From positions 1 through 13,462 of the forward strand of contig JANNYB010000057.1 of NCBI GenBank assembly GCA_031409875.1: DNA of 13,462 nt, given 5' to 3'. A program made the translations under genes and the position numbers. Below the pieces are notes generated by a model. That model saw nothing but the letters and a program-made list of their open reading frames with translations, ran no database searches and was not told the DNA's origin. Source of the DNA: CALMEH01 sp031409875 (GTDB lineage: Bacteria > Acidobacteriota > Blastocatellia > Pyrinomonadales > Pyrinomonadaceae). Shown one piece after another: positions 6,428 to 13,462 of this stretch (position 1 is the first letter of the stretch; the number at the start of each line of letters is the position of its first letter).

Positions 6428-6646
6428 TTATAGCGATATGTGATTCGCCCGCGACCTAAAATCGTATGGCGAAAGTTCGACTAAAACTCTATCGCCGGGC
6501 AGAATACGAATAAAATTCTTCCGCATCTTACCGGAAATATGTGCTAAAACTTGATGCTGATTGTTTTCGAGTGCGACTTTAAACATCGCATTCGGCAAAG
6601 TTTCAAGCACGGTTGCCGTAACTTCTATCGCGTCTTCCTTTGACAT
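6428..6646 (-). CDS. infA: Translation initiation factor IF-1, frame disrupted at 3' end
   Basis: IF-1 binds the A site of the small subunit during initiation. Residues 1-62 are textbook IF-1 (MSKEDAIEV..., 'LPNAMFKVALEN', 'AHISGKMRKNFIRILPGDRV', 'VELSPYD'). From codon 63 the frame shown gives FRSRANHISL and stops at 6428. Removing one base from the run of four at 6458-6461 gives LGRGRITYRYK and a stop at 6426-6424. That is the conserved family ending, for a total of 73 residues. So the gene carries one extra base relative to an intact infA. It may be an assembly indel, a real mutation, or a site of +1 frameshifting (the break reads UUU AGG). A strong promoter lies just upstream. Confidence 0.93.
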   Translation of the reverse strand: MSKEDAIEVTATVLETLPNAMFKVALENNQHQVLAHISGKMRKNFIRILPGDRVLVELSPYDFRSRANHISL

Positions 6647-6686
6647 TTCTTACAGAGTCAATATCGGATTTATTGACAAACTCCAA

Positions 6687-6715
6687 ATCTTATCTTTTTA
6701 AGACTGATTTTTCAA
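6687..6715 (-). promoter_or_regulatory. Sigma70-type promoter for the infA-rpmJ-rps operon
   Basis: On the minus strand TTGAAA (6715-6710) and TAAGAT (6692-6687) are separated by exactly 17 nt, close to the sigma70 consensus. The predicted start near 6680 gives a leader of about 34 nt to the infA ATG at 6646. It would let the ribosomal genes be transcribed independently of map and of the accessory block upstream. The 161-bp gap 6647-6807 otherwise holds no gene and no clear terminator for the preceding gene. Confidence 0.65.
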
Positions 6716-6807
6716 GCCGCGAACAGAGATTTTTCGCTTTTTTGTCGGCAGAAACTTTAAACGGATTTTTTTTCAATATACAACTTTTTATTTCATAGAT
6801 TTTGCAG

Positions 6808-8895
6808 TTACGGAATAAAAGCATTCGGAGTCGGCACATCGTTTTCCAATCCGAATTGTCGTGTGGAAATTCCGCTTGTTGTTTGCCGCAAATACCACGC
6901 GCCGTTTCGATAAACCGCCGCGTCCGTTTTGCCGTCGCCGTCAAAATCTGCGGGCGCAGGAATGTCGGTTGATAATCCCCATTGAAAAGCAGTGAAACCG
7001 TTTGCACTTTGCAGAATATACCAAGTTCCGTTGCGATAAACCGCTATGTCCGCTTTGTTGTCGTTGTCGTAGTCGGCGGCAACGGATTTGTCGTTTGCAA
7101 GCCCGAAGTTCACAACCGTGTAGCCTTGCGTCGAACGGTTGAGATGCCATTCACCGTTTCGATAAACTGCTTGATCGGCGCGTCCGTCGCCGTCGTAGTC
7201 TGCGGCAACGGGTTTATCGTTTGCTAATCCGAATTGGACGACGTTTGTTTGATTATTGGCTAAATTGAACATCCACCACGCACCGCCGCGATAAATGGCG
7301 ATTTCGGCTTTGCCGTCGCCCGTGTAATCTGCCGGAACGGGAATGTCGTCTGTTGTGCCGAAGCGGATTTGCGCGAATCCGGCTTGTGAGCGGAGCAGAT
7401 ACCAAACTCCTTCACGGAAAACGGCGATGTCGGTTTTGCCGTCGCCGTCGTAATCTGCCGGAGCGATTTTATCGGTTGAAAGCCCGAACTGCGTGGCGGA
7501 AAATCCTGCGGTTGATTGATTCAGATACCAAGTTCTGTCCGATGGGCGAAAAACGGAAATGTCGGCTTTGCCATCGCCGTCGTAATCGAACGGCGTTTTT
7601 CGCGGAGTCGCACTATCGCCCATAAAGCGCAAAACGACCGCATCGTAATCGAAAAGTGAAAGGCTGAAATCTCCGGCAACGACTATTTTGCCGTCTGCTT
7701 GCAGAGCCATTCCCCAACCGTAATCCGAGCTGAGCGGTTGTTGTCCGACCCGCGTATAAACTTTGCCGTTTGTTCCGAAATTCGTATCGAAAGAGCCGTT
7801 TTGATTTAATCGGGAAAGCAAAATATCCAAGCCGAAGCCCGGCACTTGCGAATGTCCGAGCGCGAGAATTTTGCCGTCCGCCTGAATTTGCAAAGCCTGC
7901 GCCGAGTTTGTATCGCCCGAATCAATCACGGTTTTGCCGTTCGTGCCGAAATTCGTATCAATCGCGCCGTTCAGCAAAAATCGAAAGACGGTAAAATCAT
8001 AAACAAATGTGCTGTTTGAGCCGACCGAGCCTAAAACAACTATTTTGCCGTCGGTCTGAATTGCCAAATCGCCGAATAAAAAACGATTTACGCCGAGATT
8101 CGTTATCGAAATACCGTTTGTGCCGAAGGTTGAATCGAGCGAACCGTCTGGCAAATATCGCAGAACGGCGAGAAAATATTGCGTTGAATCAACCGTGTTA
8201 GAACTTGCCGAAACAACGATTTTGCCGTCTGTCTGTGTCTTGACGGCGTAGCTGTGCGAAGCGTTATTGGGAATATTAGTGATAACAATGCCGTCCGTGT
8301 CAAAACCCGTATCGAGCGAACCGTTCGGATTGTAGCGGACAATGCCGATGTTGCCGACATTATCGGCAATGCCGCCCGCCGGACCGGTTACGACCAATTT
8401 GCCGTCCGCCTGAATGTCAATATCGTTCCCGACATCTTGCGAACTCGTCAGATTCGTAACGACATAGCCGTCGCCGTCAAAAGTCGTATCGAGCGTGCCG
8501 TTCGGATTGACTCTGACCACCAAAAAACCGCTGTTTCCGGCAGTAACATTCATCAAACCCGCCAGCACAATCTTCCCGTCAGACTGCAAAGCCATCGCCT
8601 CGCAAAGCGCACCCGATAAAGACGGCAAAACCAAAATCCCGCCATTTGCAAAACTCGTATCAAAACTGCCGTCCGCATTATAACGAATAACAATCAACCG
8701 CCCGTCGCCGCGTTTTCCGGCAACCACGATTTTATTGTCCGGCTGAATAACGACATCTTGAAAAGTATCCTCACGGTCATTAAACCGATAAATCACTTTC
8801 CCGCCAATCCCGAACGTCAAATCAAGATCGCTCGGTGCGGAATAAACTATCGTAACAAAAGCAAATAAGCAAGGAACTATATTTAAAAATCTCAT
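6808..8895 (-). CDS. Secreted delta-60 repeat / FG-GAP repeat protein
   Basis: The 695-residue product starts with a signal peptide (MRFLNIVPCLFAFVTIVYSA, likely cut after A20). Residues 22-425 hold seven delta-60-type repeats, each with a version of 'ALQSDGKIVLAG' and 'N.DGSLDTTFG.NG'. Residues 436-690 hold six FG-GAP/VCBS-like repeats with the 'DYDGDGKTDIAVFR..VWYL' pattern, whose Asp-rich loops resemble calcium sites. Both halves probably fold as beta-propellers (family knowledge). The protein ends without an anchor or sorting domain, so it is probably exported and of unknown role. No Shine-Dalgarno is visible at the ATG at 8895; it follows the 157-aa gene after 49 bp. Confidence 0.88.
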   Translation of the reverse strand: MRFLNIVPCLFAFVTIVYSAPSDLDLTFGIGGKVIYRFNDREDTFQDVVIQPDNKIVVAGKRGDGRLIVIRYNADGSFDTSFANGGILVLPSLSGALCEAMALQSDGKIVLAGLMNVTAGNSGFLVVRVNPNGTLDTTFDGDGYVVTNLTSSQDVGNDIDIQADGKLVVTGPAGGIADNVGNIGIVRYNPNGSLDTGFDTDGIVITNIPNNASHSYAVKTQTDGKIVVSASSNTVDSTQYFLAVLRYLPDGSLDSTFGTNGISITNLGVNRFLFGDLAIQTDGKIVVLGSVGSNSTFVYDFTVFRFLLNGAIDTNFGTNGKTVIDSGDTNSAQALQIQADGKILALGHSQVPGFGLDILLSRLNQNGSFDTNFGTNGKVYTRVGQQPLSSDYGWGMALQADGKIVVAGDFSLSLFDYDAVVLRFMGDSATPRKTPFDYDGDGKADISVFRPSDRTWYLNQSTAGFSATQFGLSTDKIAPADYDGDGKTDIAVFREGVWYLLRSQAGFAQIRFGTTDDIPVPADYTGDGKAEIAIYRGGAWWMFNLANNQTNVVQFGLANDKPVAADYDGDGRADQAVYRNGEWHLNRSTQGYTVVNFGLANDKSVAADYDNDNKADIAVYRNGTWYILQSANGFTAFQWGLSTDIPAPADFDGDGKTDAAVYRNGAWYLRQTTSGISTRQFGLENDVPTPNAFIP

Positions 8896-8944
8896 AGAAA
8901 AAAATTACCAAAAAAATTTAAAGTTTAATTTTCTGGCTTTCGCC

Positions 8945-9418
8945 CTATCCTTGCTGATTAAAACTACAATAAGTTTTAATATCCATCTCTAAAAGTTCAA
9001 TCGAAATAAATGCAAACAATTTTGGCTTTAGCGGTATTGAAAAATCTTCCCTTAATGATTTTTCGCCCAATAAACTAACGATTGTTCTAATTAGTTGCTC
9101 ATTACTTATTTCTTCTTTTTCAATTATTTGGAAAAAAGCCGAGCATAATGTCTTTTGAATTTTATCTTGTTCCAATAAAAATATTGACATTTTTCGCAAC
9201 TCAATATTTTTAGGATTATTTTCAAGTTTTTGAAAACCGGAATTTCCAAGCCTTACTGCAATATTAAAAAAGAATTTAGAAATCCAGCTATCAAACTGTT
9301 TTTTACTGCCAACTTCAGAACTTTTTAAGATGTCCGCCTGCAACTCTTCCCTTTGTTGCAAAAGATTGAATTCTTTCAATGTTTCAAGATAAAATTTTTC
9401 TAAATCAAATTCTGCCAT
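8945..9418 (-). CDS. Hypothetical protein, candidate immunity partner of the RHS tail
   Basis: I do not recognise this 157-residue protein. It is rich in Leu, Lys, Glu, Ile and Phe, has no signal peptide or membrane segment, and looks mostly helical and cytoplasmic. Its codons are visibly more AT-rich than the flanking FG-GAP genes, and it has the strongest Shine-Dalgarno in the window (AAAGGAGGT, ending 8 nt before the ATG). It starts 36 bp after the RHS stop on the same strand. A small orphan directly after an RHS tail is the usual place for an immunity gene, which is the basis for the suggestion; the function is not shown. Confidence 0.8.
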   Translation of the reverse strand: MAEFDLEKFYLETLKEFNLLQQREELQADILKSSEVGSKKQFDSWISKFFFNIAVRLGNSGFQKLENNPKNIELRKMSIFLLEQDKIQKTLCSAFFQIIEKEEISNEQLIRTIVSLLGEKSLREDFSIPLKPKLFAFISIELLEMDIKTYCSFNQQG

Positions 9419-9454
9419 TTACCTAAACCTCCTTTACAAATCATCTCGATAAAC

Positions 9455-11212
9455 TTAGGCGATACCACAACTGCGTCCATTAACTCGAATATTATTCACG
9501 GTAACAGATCCAACTATAGAACCTGATTTTTTAGAACTACCACTATAGCTTGGTTTGCTATTACTGATGGCGTTAATTATAGTCGCTTGCGTTTTTATTC
9601 GATTCGCACTTGTAGTCTCTGGTTTTGGCTCAGGAAGTTGCGGATTGTCTGGGTCTTTTCCATTACACGCCGCTAACCAATAAGCAGCCTCCTGTAGTAA
9701 AGGATTACAAGTCGTATCATTAGTAGCAACATATATGCAAATACTCCACAATCCAAAGTAAAACGCTGCTAATGCACAAGCCGGTGCTAATAGCTCATCA
9801 CCATTAGGGCTATTTCCACCACCGCCATCTGGATTTCCTCCCGTTGGTGGAAAACCTGTTATTCCATTGCCAATATTAGAATCAACACAAACCCATACCC
9901 GACTAGGTGGGGTATAACTTATTACTCCATCCTCATCAATAATAATAATTTCAGCATAATAATCCCAATAGCAATGCCGAATAAACAATCCGCTCGGATC
10001 AACAAAATTAGTCGGCTGACTTTCTACATAAGAATACCGATTGAAACTTTGCGGATTTCCAAGACTCATCGAACCGTTGTAAGGGTCTGGAGAAGTCCAA
10101 CGCCCTGCCCGATTTTCGTTCTTTCTGAACCAAGTGTGATTCAAACCTGTTGAATCGTCCTTTTCAGTTAATCCGTAGCCTTGCCGATTGTTGATTGCGC
10201 TTCCGAAACCTTGGGCAGAAGTTCTGAGTCCAACTCCCGATTGAATTTCTTCACCGAATGCTTGATAATCTGTTCTCGATTGCACGAATCCCGCATTGCT
10301 CAAAACTCCTCTGACCGAGCCTTGCCAATCTTGCAGAACATATTTCACTCCGCCTTCATCGCTTGGTGTCAGTCCGCCGTATTCCGCGACGAGTTTGCCG
10401 AAAGCGTCGTATATCGTAAATTGCCAAACATCATCAACTTTCGTTGCTACGCGGTTGCCCAAAGTGTCATAAACCGTCAAAGCATCGGGGAAACTTGCTT
10501 TTGTGGCTTTGACCATTCGCCCGTTGGCATCGTAGCCGAAACTCATTGTGCGAAACTTGTTATCCGTTACAACTTGTCCTGCTTCATTATACGTTGTTCC
10601 CGTTGGTGTTGTGAAACGATTTGTAGTTTTCTCGATGTCCGCGTCCTCAATCGGCGTGTAAAGTAAAGGCTGTTCTTGCCCGCTTGTCGGATTTGATGCG
10701 GTTTTGCGATACAGATTGCCGAAACGGTCAAAATCGAATTTCTGTTTGTAAGTTACGGCATTCGTATCGCCGCGTTTTTCCTCAGATTCACTCAAACGTC
10801 CAATCGAATCATATTTAAACTTCTGCGTCCATTGCTTCACCGTGCCGATATGACTGACAATTTGCTCCAATTTTCCGGTATTCTTCAACACTCCGTTTGA
10901 ATTGAGTTCGCCATAATTGTAATCGTATTTTTGAAGCGTTTCCGCGCCTCTCGACAAAGTTTGATTCGTCATTTGCAGACGGTCATTAAACCCGAAAGTC
11001 TGATTCGTTCCATTGCCGAAATTCATCTGCGACGGCAAAGTTTGGCTGTTAAACGCAATACTACTCAGATATGTTCTGTTGCGCCCGCATACTTCCGTCC
11101 GAAGAACGGCGAATATACCAAATGCCGCCCAACCTGTTGGAACCGCGATAAACGGCAATATCGGCTTTTGAATCGGTGTCGCCCGAATCGTTATAACGTC
11201 CCGGCACGGCAA
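9455..11212 (-). CDS. RHS-repeat protein remnant with variable C-terminal tail
   Basis: The open frame is 585 codons, but only the part from about residue 46 (near base 11078) looks like protein; the first 45 codons are the shadow of the overlapping FG-GAP gene. Residues 46-410 are RHS/YD repeats ('YDSIGRLSESEEKRG', 'FDRFGNLYRKTAS', 'YDANGRMVKAT', 'YDTLGNRVATKVDD') closing with the RHS core end (GRWTSPDPYNG, then FVDPSGLF at 403-410). Residues 411-585 are a unique tail with a Gly/Pro/Asn-rich stretch, a hydrophobic segment (about 474-496) and several cysteines. Full RHS proteins exceed 1000 residues, so the N-terminus is missing. No start with a Shine-Dalgarno exists in the real part. It may be a 5'-truncated remnant, or be fused to the FG-GAP gene by a +1 shift. 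Confidence 0.8.
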   Translation of the reverse strand: MPCRDVITIRATPIQKPILPFIAVPTGWAAFGIFAVLRTEVCGRNRTYLSSIAFNSQTLPSQMNFGNGTNQTFGFNDRLQMTNQTLSRGAETLQKYDYNYGELNSNGVLKNTGKLEQIVSHIGTVKQWTQKFKYDSIGRLSESEEKRGDTNAVTYKQKFDFDRFGNLYRKTASNPTSGQEQPLLYTPIEDADIEKTTNRFTTPTGTTYNEAGQVVTDNKFRTMSFGYDANGRMVKATKASFPDALTVYDTLGNRVATKVDDVWQFTIYDAFGKLVAEYGGLTPSDEGGVKYVLQDWQGSVRGVLSNAGFVQSRTDYQAFGEEIQSGVGLRTSAQGFGSAINNRQGYGLTEKDDSTGLNHTWFRKNENRAGRWTSPDPYNGSMSLGNPQSFNRYSYVESQPTNFVDPSGLFIRHCYWDYYAEIIIIDEDGVISYTPPSRVWVCVDSNIGNGITGFPPTGGNPDGGGGNSPNGDELLAPACALAAFYFGLWSICIYVATNDTTCNPLLQEAAYWLAACNGKDPDNPQLPEPKPETTSANRIKTQATIINAISNSKPSYSGSSKKSGSIVGSVTVNNIRVNGRSCGIA

Positions 11213-12134
11213 TATCCGCGCTCAAGCCCCAAGTTATGTTCTCGATTGTGTTGTCCGAACTGCGCCGAATTCGCCAAATGTTGTCGCTTCCGCGCCGTGT
11301 TGCATAATCGGTTTTACCGTCGCCGTCATAATCGGCAACAACTGGTTCATCGCCGCTCAGCCCGATTGAATAATTTGTCCATTGATTGTTGCTCGATTGC
11401 GAAACCCAAAAAGTTGCCGTGCCGTTGCGCCAAACGGCTAAATCGGCTTTGCCGTCGCCGTCGAAATCCGCCGGAACAGGCTTGTCGCCGCTCGTGCCGA
11501 AGACCGGAGAAATAATCACCCCGTTTGAACTTTGCCGAATATTCCAAGTCTGATTTGCCGGTCGCCAATAGGCAACGTCCGATTTGCCGTCGCCGTCGTA
11601 ATCGCCGACTGCCGGAATATCGCCGTTTGCGCCGTGAGTAATGTATTGATTGCCGCCGTTTGAACTGTTGATGATATACCAAGTGCCGTTTGACGGACGA
11701 AAAACGCAAAAATCAGTCTTGCCATCGCCGTCAAAATCACCCGGCGCAGGCGAATCTGTTGTCAAACCCCAGGGTTGCGTAACCATCTGTTGCGCCGAAT
11801 TGAGAATATACCAAGTCCCGCTCGAAGGTCGCCAAACCGCCAAATCGTTCGGAGCTTCACGAAAGGCTTCAACCGTTGAAATCAAAGCACTTCCCGCATA
11901 GACGTATTCGCGGCTCGGCGCATCGGCAGGCATCAGCGGCGGCGTTCCCGTAGGCACGGCATTTGAGAAAATCGGCAAACTCCGCCAATTTGCTAACGCT
12001 CCGACACTGAAAGTTACCAAGATTAATACGCCGAGAACAATTAAAGTGTGGCTTGCCTTGCGCCGATTCTGTTTTTCTTTAATCTCGGCGGCGATGACGT
12101 TTCTTTTTCGATTTGACTTGGCTTGTTTATTCAT
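11061..12134 (-). CDS. Membrane-anchored FG-GAP repeat protein, 3' end truncated
   Basis: The 357-residue product has a Lys/Arg-rich cytoplasmic start (1-27), one membrane helix (about 29-50, 'LIVLGVLILVTFSVGALA'), then an exported part beginning with the 'SREYVYAGSALISTVEAF' segment often found before FG-GAP repeats in acidobacteria. Six FG-GAP-like repeats follow (about 95-345: 'DFDGDGKTDFCVFRPSNGTWYII' type). Homologues as I recall them continue after the 'SSDGSMRAQQ' motif with another WG...PVP unit; here the frame ends NISE at 11061, inside the start of the RHS remnant. AGGAAG lies 7 nt before the ATG at 12134. The gene is preceded by a long structured leader. Confidence 0.87.
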   Translation of the reverse strand: MNKQAKSNRKRNVIAAEIKEKQNRRKASHTLIVLGVLILVTFSVGALANWRSLPIFSNAVPTGTPPLMPADAPSREYVYAGSALISTVEAFREAPNDLAVWRPSSGTWYILNSAQQMVTQPWGLTTDSPAPGDFDGDGKTDFCVFRPSNGTWYIINSSNGGNQYITHGANGDIPAVGDYDGDGKSDVAYWRPANQTWNIRQSSNGVIISPVFGTSGDKPVPADFDGDGKADLAVWRNGTATFWVSQSSNNQWTNYSIGLSGDEPVVADYDGDGKTDYATRRGSDNIWRIRRSSDNTIENITWGLSADIAVPGRYNDSGDTDSKADIAVYRGSNRLGGIWYIRRSSDGSMRAQQNISE

Positions 12135-12151
12135 AATTTTCTTCCTCTTCT

Positions 12152-12201
12152 AAAAAACAAAAAAGCCGTGAAGCAAAAGGCATCTGCCCCGACTTCACGA
12201 C
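12152..12201 (-). terminator. Terminator-like hairpin in the FG-GAP gene leader
   Basis: On the minus strand GTCGTGAAG (12201-12193) pairs with CTTCACGGC (12173-12165), nine pairs including one G-T. The loop has its own GGC/GCC mini-stem. Six T follow at once (12164-12159), then a second T run. This is the form of an intrinsic terminator, placed 18 nt before the ATG of the gene it would switch off. It could be an attenuator, or the end of a short leader RNA. Confidence 0.6.
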
Positions 12202-12239
12202 TCTTTGGATTTAAAATTTTCTTTTCGATTAAAGCAACA

Positions 12240-12386
<147 letters not shown>

Positions 12387-12410
12387 TTCAGCGACTCCTT
12401 TTTAAATCAG

Positions 12411-12433
12411 GAGAGAAGTCTGCATTTTCTCTC
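12411..12433 (-). promoter_or_regulatory. Leader hairpin before the small ORF
   Basis: A perfect 7-bp stem, GAGAGAA (12433-12427) with TTCTCTC (12417-12411) and a 9-nt loop, lies 10 nt before the AAGGAG of the small ORF. It would be the first structure of the predicted leader RNA. No known riboswitch class was recognised. Confidence 0.45.
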
Positions 12434-12498
12434 GTCAAAAAATATCGGGAAATAGTATTAAACCTCAAACACTATTTATAAATTTTCGAGTAGCCTTA

Positions 12499-12528
12499 TA
12501 TTTACAATATCTCTTCAAAAATTGTCAA
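12499..12528 (-). promoter_or_regulatory. Candidate promoter for the FG-GAP/RHS block
   Basis: A perfect TTGACA (12528-12523) is followed after 18 nt by TAAATA (12504-12499), a weak -10. A start near 12491 would give a leader of about 355 nt to the FG-GAP ATG, containing the hairpin, small ORF, tetranucleotide tract and terminator-like hairpin. The -35 is convincing and the -10 is not, so the exact start is uncertain. Confidence 0.45.
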
Positions 12529-12587
12529 GGGCAGTTTCGATATTTTTATCGAAAACCTGCTTTGACCTTTAAATTGACTTTGATTTG

Positions 12588-12858
12588 TTGGTAGTGAACT
12601 AAAAGTAATGCTACTTGAAATGTTTTGATAAATTGCCACTAGCTTGAGCTAGTGGACAGCGTAATCAAGACACAAGGCTTTAGCCGAATTTAAGAAAAAA
12701 AATAAAATCCTTACCACTTTAGCGCAAAGTTAGGCTAAAGCGGTAAGGATTTTATTTTTTTTACAGATATTCGGCTAAAGCCGCTTGGCTTTTCAAACCT
12801 GTGCCACTAGCTCAAGCTAGTGGCAATTTATAAAGCATTATTTTTAGTTCACTTCCAA
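12588..12858. mobile_element. Nested palindromic element (MITE/REP-like) after map
   Basis: About 271 bp organised as stacked inverted repeats. The outermost arms are 12588-12612 and 12834-12858 (25 nt, two mismatches). Next are 28-bp perfect arms at 12628-12655 and 12804-12831 that include CCACTAGCTTGAGCTAGTGG. Then come arms with GGCTTTAGCCGAAT (about 12676-12689 and 12769-12782), and innermost 29-bp arms with one mismatch (12695-12723 and 12734-12762). There is no ORF inside, and no clear target duplication is seen. It starts 4 bp from the map stop codon. Its form suggests a non-autonomous transposable palindrome. Confidence 0.75.
12695..12762. terminator. Bidirectional terminator inside the palindromic element
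   Basis: The innermost stem of the element (29 bp, one mismatch, loop of 10 nt) is GC-containing at its loop end and flanked by eight A on the left and eight T on the right. Read on either strand it looks like an intrinsic terminator. For the minus strand it would end map transcription before the accessory genes, consistent with those genes and infA having their own promoters. Confidence 0.55.
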
Positions 12859-12862
12859 TTTT

Positions 12863-13462
12863 TTAAGTAACTCCAGCGGTTTTTATTTTCTTTTGCTCGT
12901 TTTTTTGAGCTGCAGTGAGTGTTAAAATCTCAGGACCGTCTGCCGTGATTGCAATCGTGTGTTCGGCGTGTGCGCTGACTTTTCCGTCTTCGGTTACGAC
13001 CGTCCATTTGTCGTCCAGCGTCTTTGTTTTTTCCGTGCCGAGATTGAGCATCGGCTCGATGGCAATGCAATATCCGGCGCGGAGTTTTTCTTTTGTTCCG
13101 GATCTGCCGTGATTCGGAATCTGCGGAGCTTCGTGCATCGAACGTCCGATGCCGTGTCCGGTGTAATCGCGGACAATTCCGTAACCGTATTTATCGGCGT
13201 GTGATTGAACTGCCCAAGAAATATCGCCGACTCTTTTGTTCGGATGACATTGCTCGATGGCGAACGCCAAACATTCTTCCGTTACGCGAATAAGCTGTTT
13301 TGCTTCATCGCTGATTTCACCCACCGGCGCAGTAAATGCCGTGTCGCCGACAAATCCGTTATACGTTGCCGCCATATCGAGCGAAACAATATCACCCGAT
13401 TTCAAAGGCGTTTTGTTTGAAAATCCGTGAACAATCGCCTCATTAACCGACGCGCAAATCGC
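12863..13462 (-). CDS. map: Type I methionine aminopeptidase, 5' end outside window
   Basis: Map removes the initiator methionine from nascent proteins. The 199 visible codons begin inside the protein (ICASVNEAIVHGFSN) and the gene continues past the right edge, so the TTG at 13405 is internal and not a start. All five metal ligands of the family can be seen: Asp of 'VSLDMAA', Asp of 'GFVGDTAF', His of 'TGHGIGRSMHEAP', Glu of 'IEPMLNLG' and Glu of 'AHAEHTIAIT'. A Lys-rich tail (AAQKNEQKKIKTAGVT) extends the C-terminus. In many genomes map is followed directly by infA; here about 6.2 kb separates them. Confidence 0.96.
   Translation of the reverse strand, partial: AICASVNEAIVHGFSNKTPLKSGDIVSLDMAATYNGFVGDTAFTAPVGEISDEAKQLIRVTEECLAFAIEQCHPNKRVGDISWAVQSHADKYGYGIVRDYTGHGIGRSMHEAPQIPNHGRSGTKEKLRAGYCIAIEPMLNLGTEKTKTLDDKWTVVTEDGKVSAHAEHTIAITADGPEILTLTAAQKNEQKKIKTAGVT

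Noticed and set aside
6651..6680. Second promoter candidate TTGTCA just before infA
   Set aside because: Its -10 partner is poor and would place the transcript start almost at the ATG; the TTGAAA-17-TAAGAT pair upstream is far better.
11078..11212. First 45 residues of the RHS open frame as real protein
   Set aside because: This DNA encodes a well-formed FG-GAP repeat in the other frame; the RHS-frame reading has no family character until about residue 46.
13403..13405. TTG at 13405 as the start of map
   Set aside because: Conserved Map sequence (SVNEAIVHGF) continues in frame upstream to the window edge, so the codon is an internal leucine.

Overview
The window looks like a chromosomal segment of an acidobacterium, most likely of the Blastocatellia/Pyrinomonadales type. 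That placement is inferred from the acidobacterial style of the FG-GAP ('DFDGDGKTD...FRPS.GTWY') and RHS ('GRWTSPDPYNG', 'FVDPSGLF') proteins and from family recall; no search was run. Every supported gene is on the minus strand, so transcription runs from right to left.

Layout in transcription order: (1) the 3' part of map (methionine aminopeptidase, 13462-12863). (2) A roughly 270-bp nested palindromic element directly after the map stop, then a long leader (about 12491-12135) holding a promoter candidate, a hairpin, a 48-codon small ORF that ends in nine GCAA tetranucleotides, and a terminator-like hairpin just before the next gene. (3) An accessory block of four genes: a membrane-anchored FG-GAP protein whose 3' end runs out of frame into an RHS-repeat remnant with a unique tail, a 157-aa orphan that could be an immunity partner, and a secreted delta-60/FG-GAP protein. 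(4) A clear sigma70-type promoter, then the alpha-operon genes infA-rpmJ-rpsM-rpsK-rpsD-rpoA-rplQ. (5) accB-accC (fatty-acid synthesis) and rpsO. In many bacteria map sits directly before infA, so the block in (2)-(3) interrupts a conserved operon by about 6.2 kb.

Two signals deserve most attention. First, seven of the eight gaps from rpmJ/rpsM down to the 3' side of rpsO (accC/rpsO is the exception) carry a self-complementary repeat pair. In five of them each arm is four tandem heptamers (28 nt), with a different heptamer in each gap and the upstream arm starting at or within 4 nt of the preceding stop codon. Second, the leader of the FG-GAP gene has a tetranucleotide tract inside a small ORF. 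Loss of one unit would open that ORF through to an ATGA overlap with the FG-GAP start codon, which is the layout expected of a phase-variable switch.

Two reading frames are broken in the same sense (one extra base): infA near its 3' end, where the conserved LGRGRITYRYK ending lies in the next frame, and the FG-GAP/RHS junction. Whether these are real, programmed, or residual assembly indels cannot be decided from the sequence alone.
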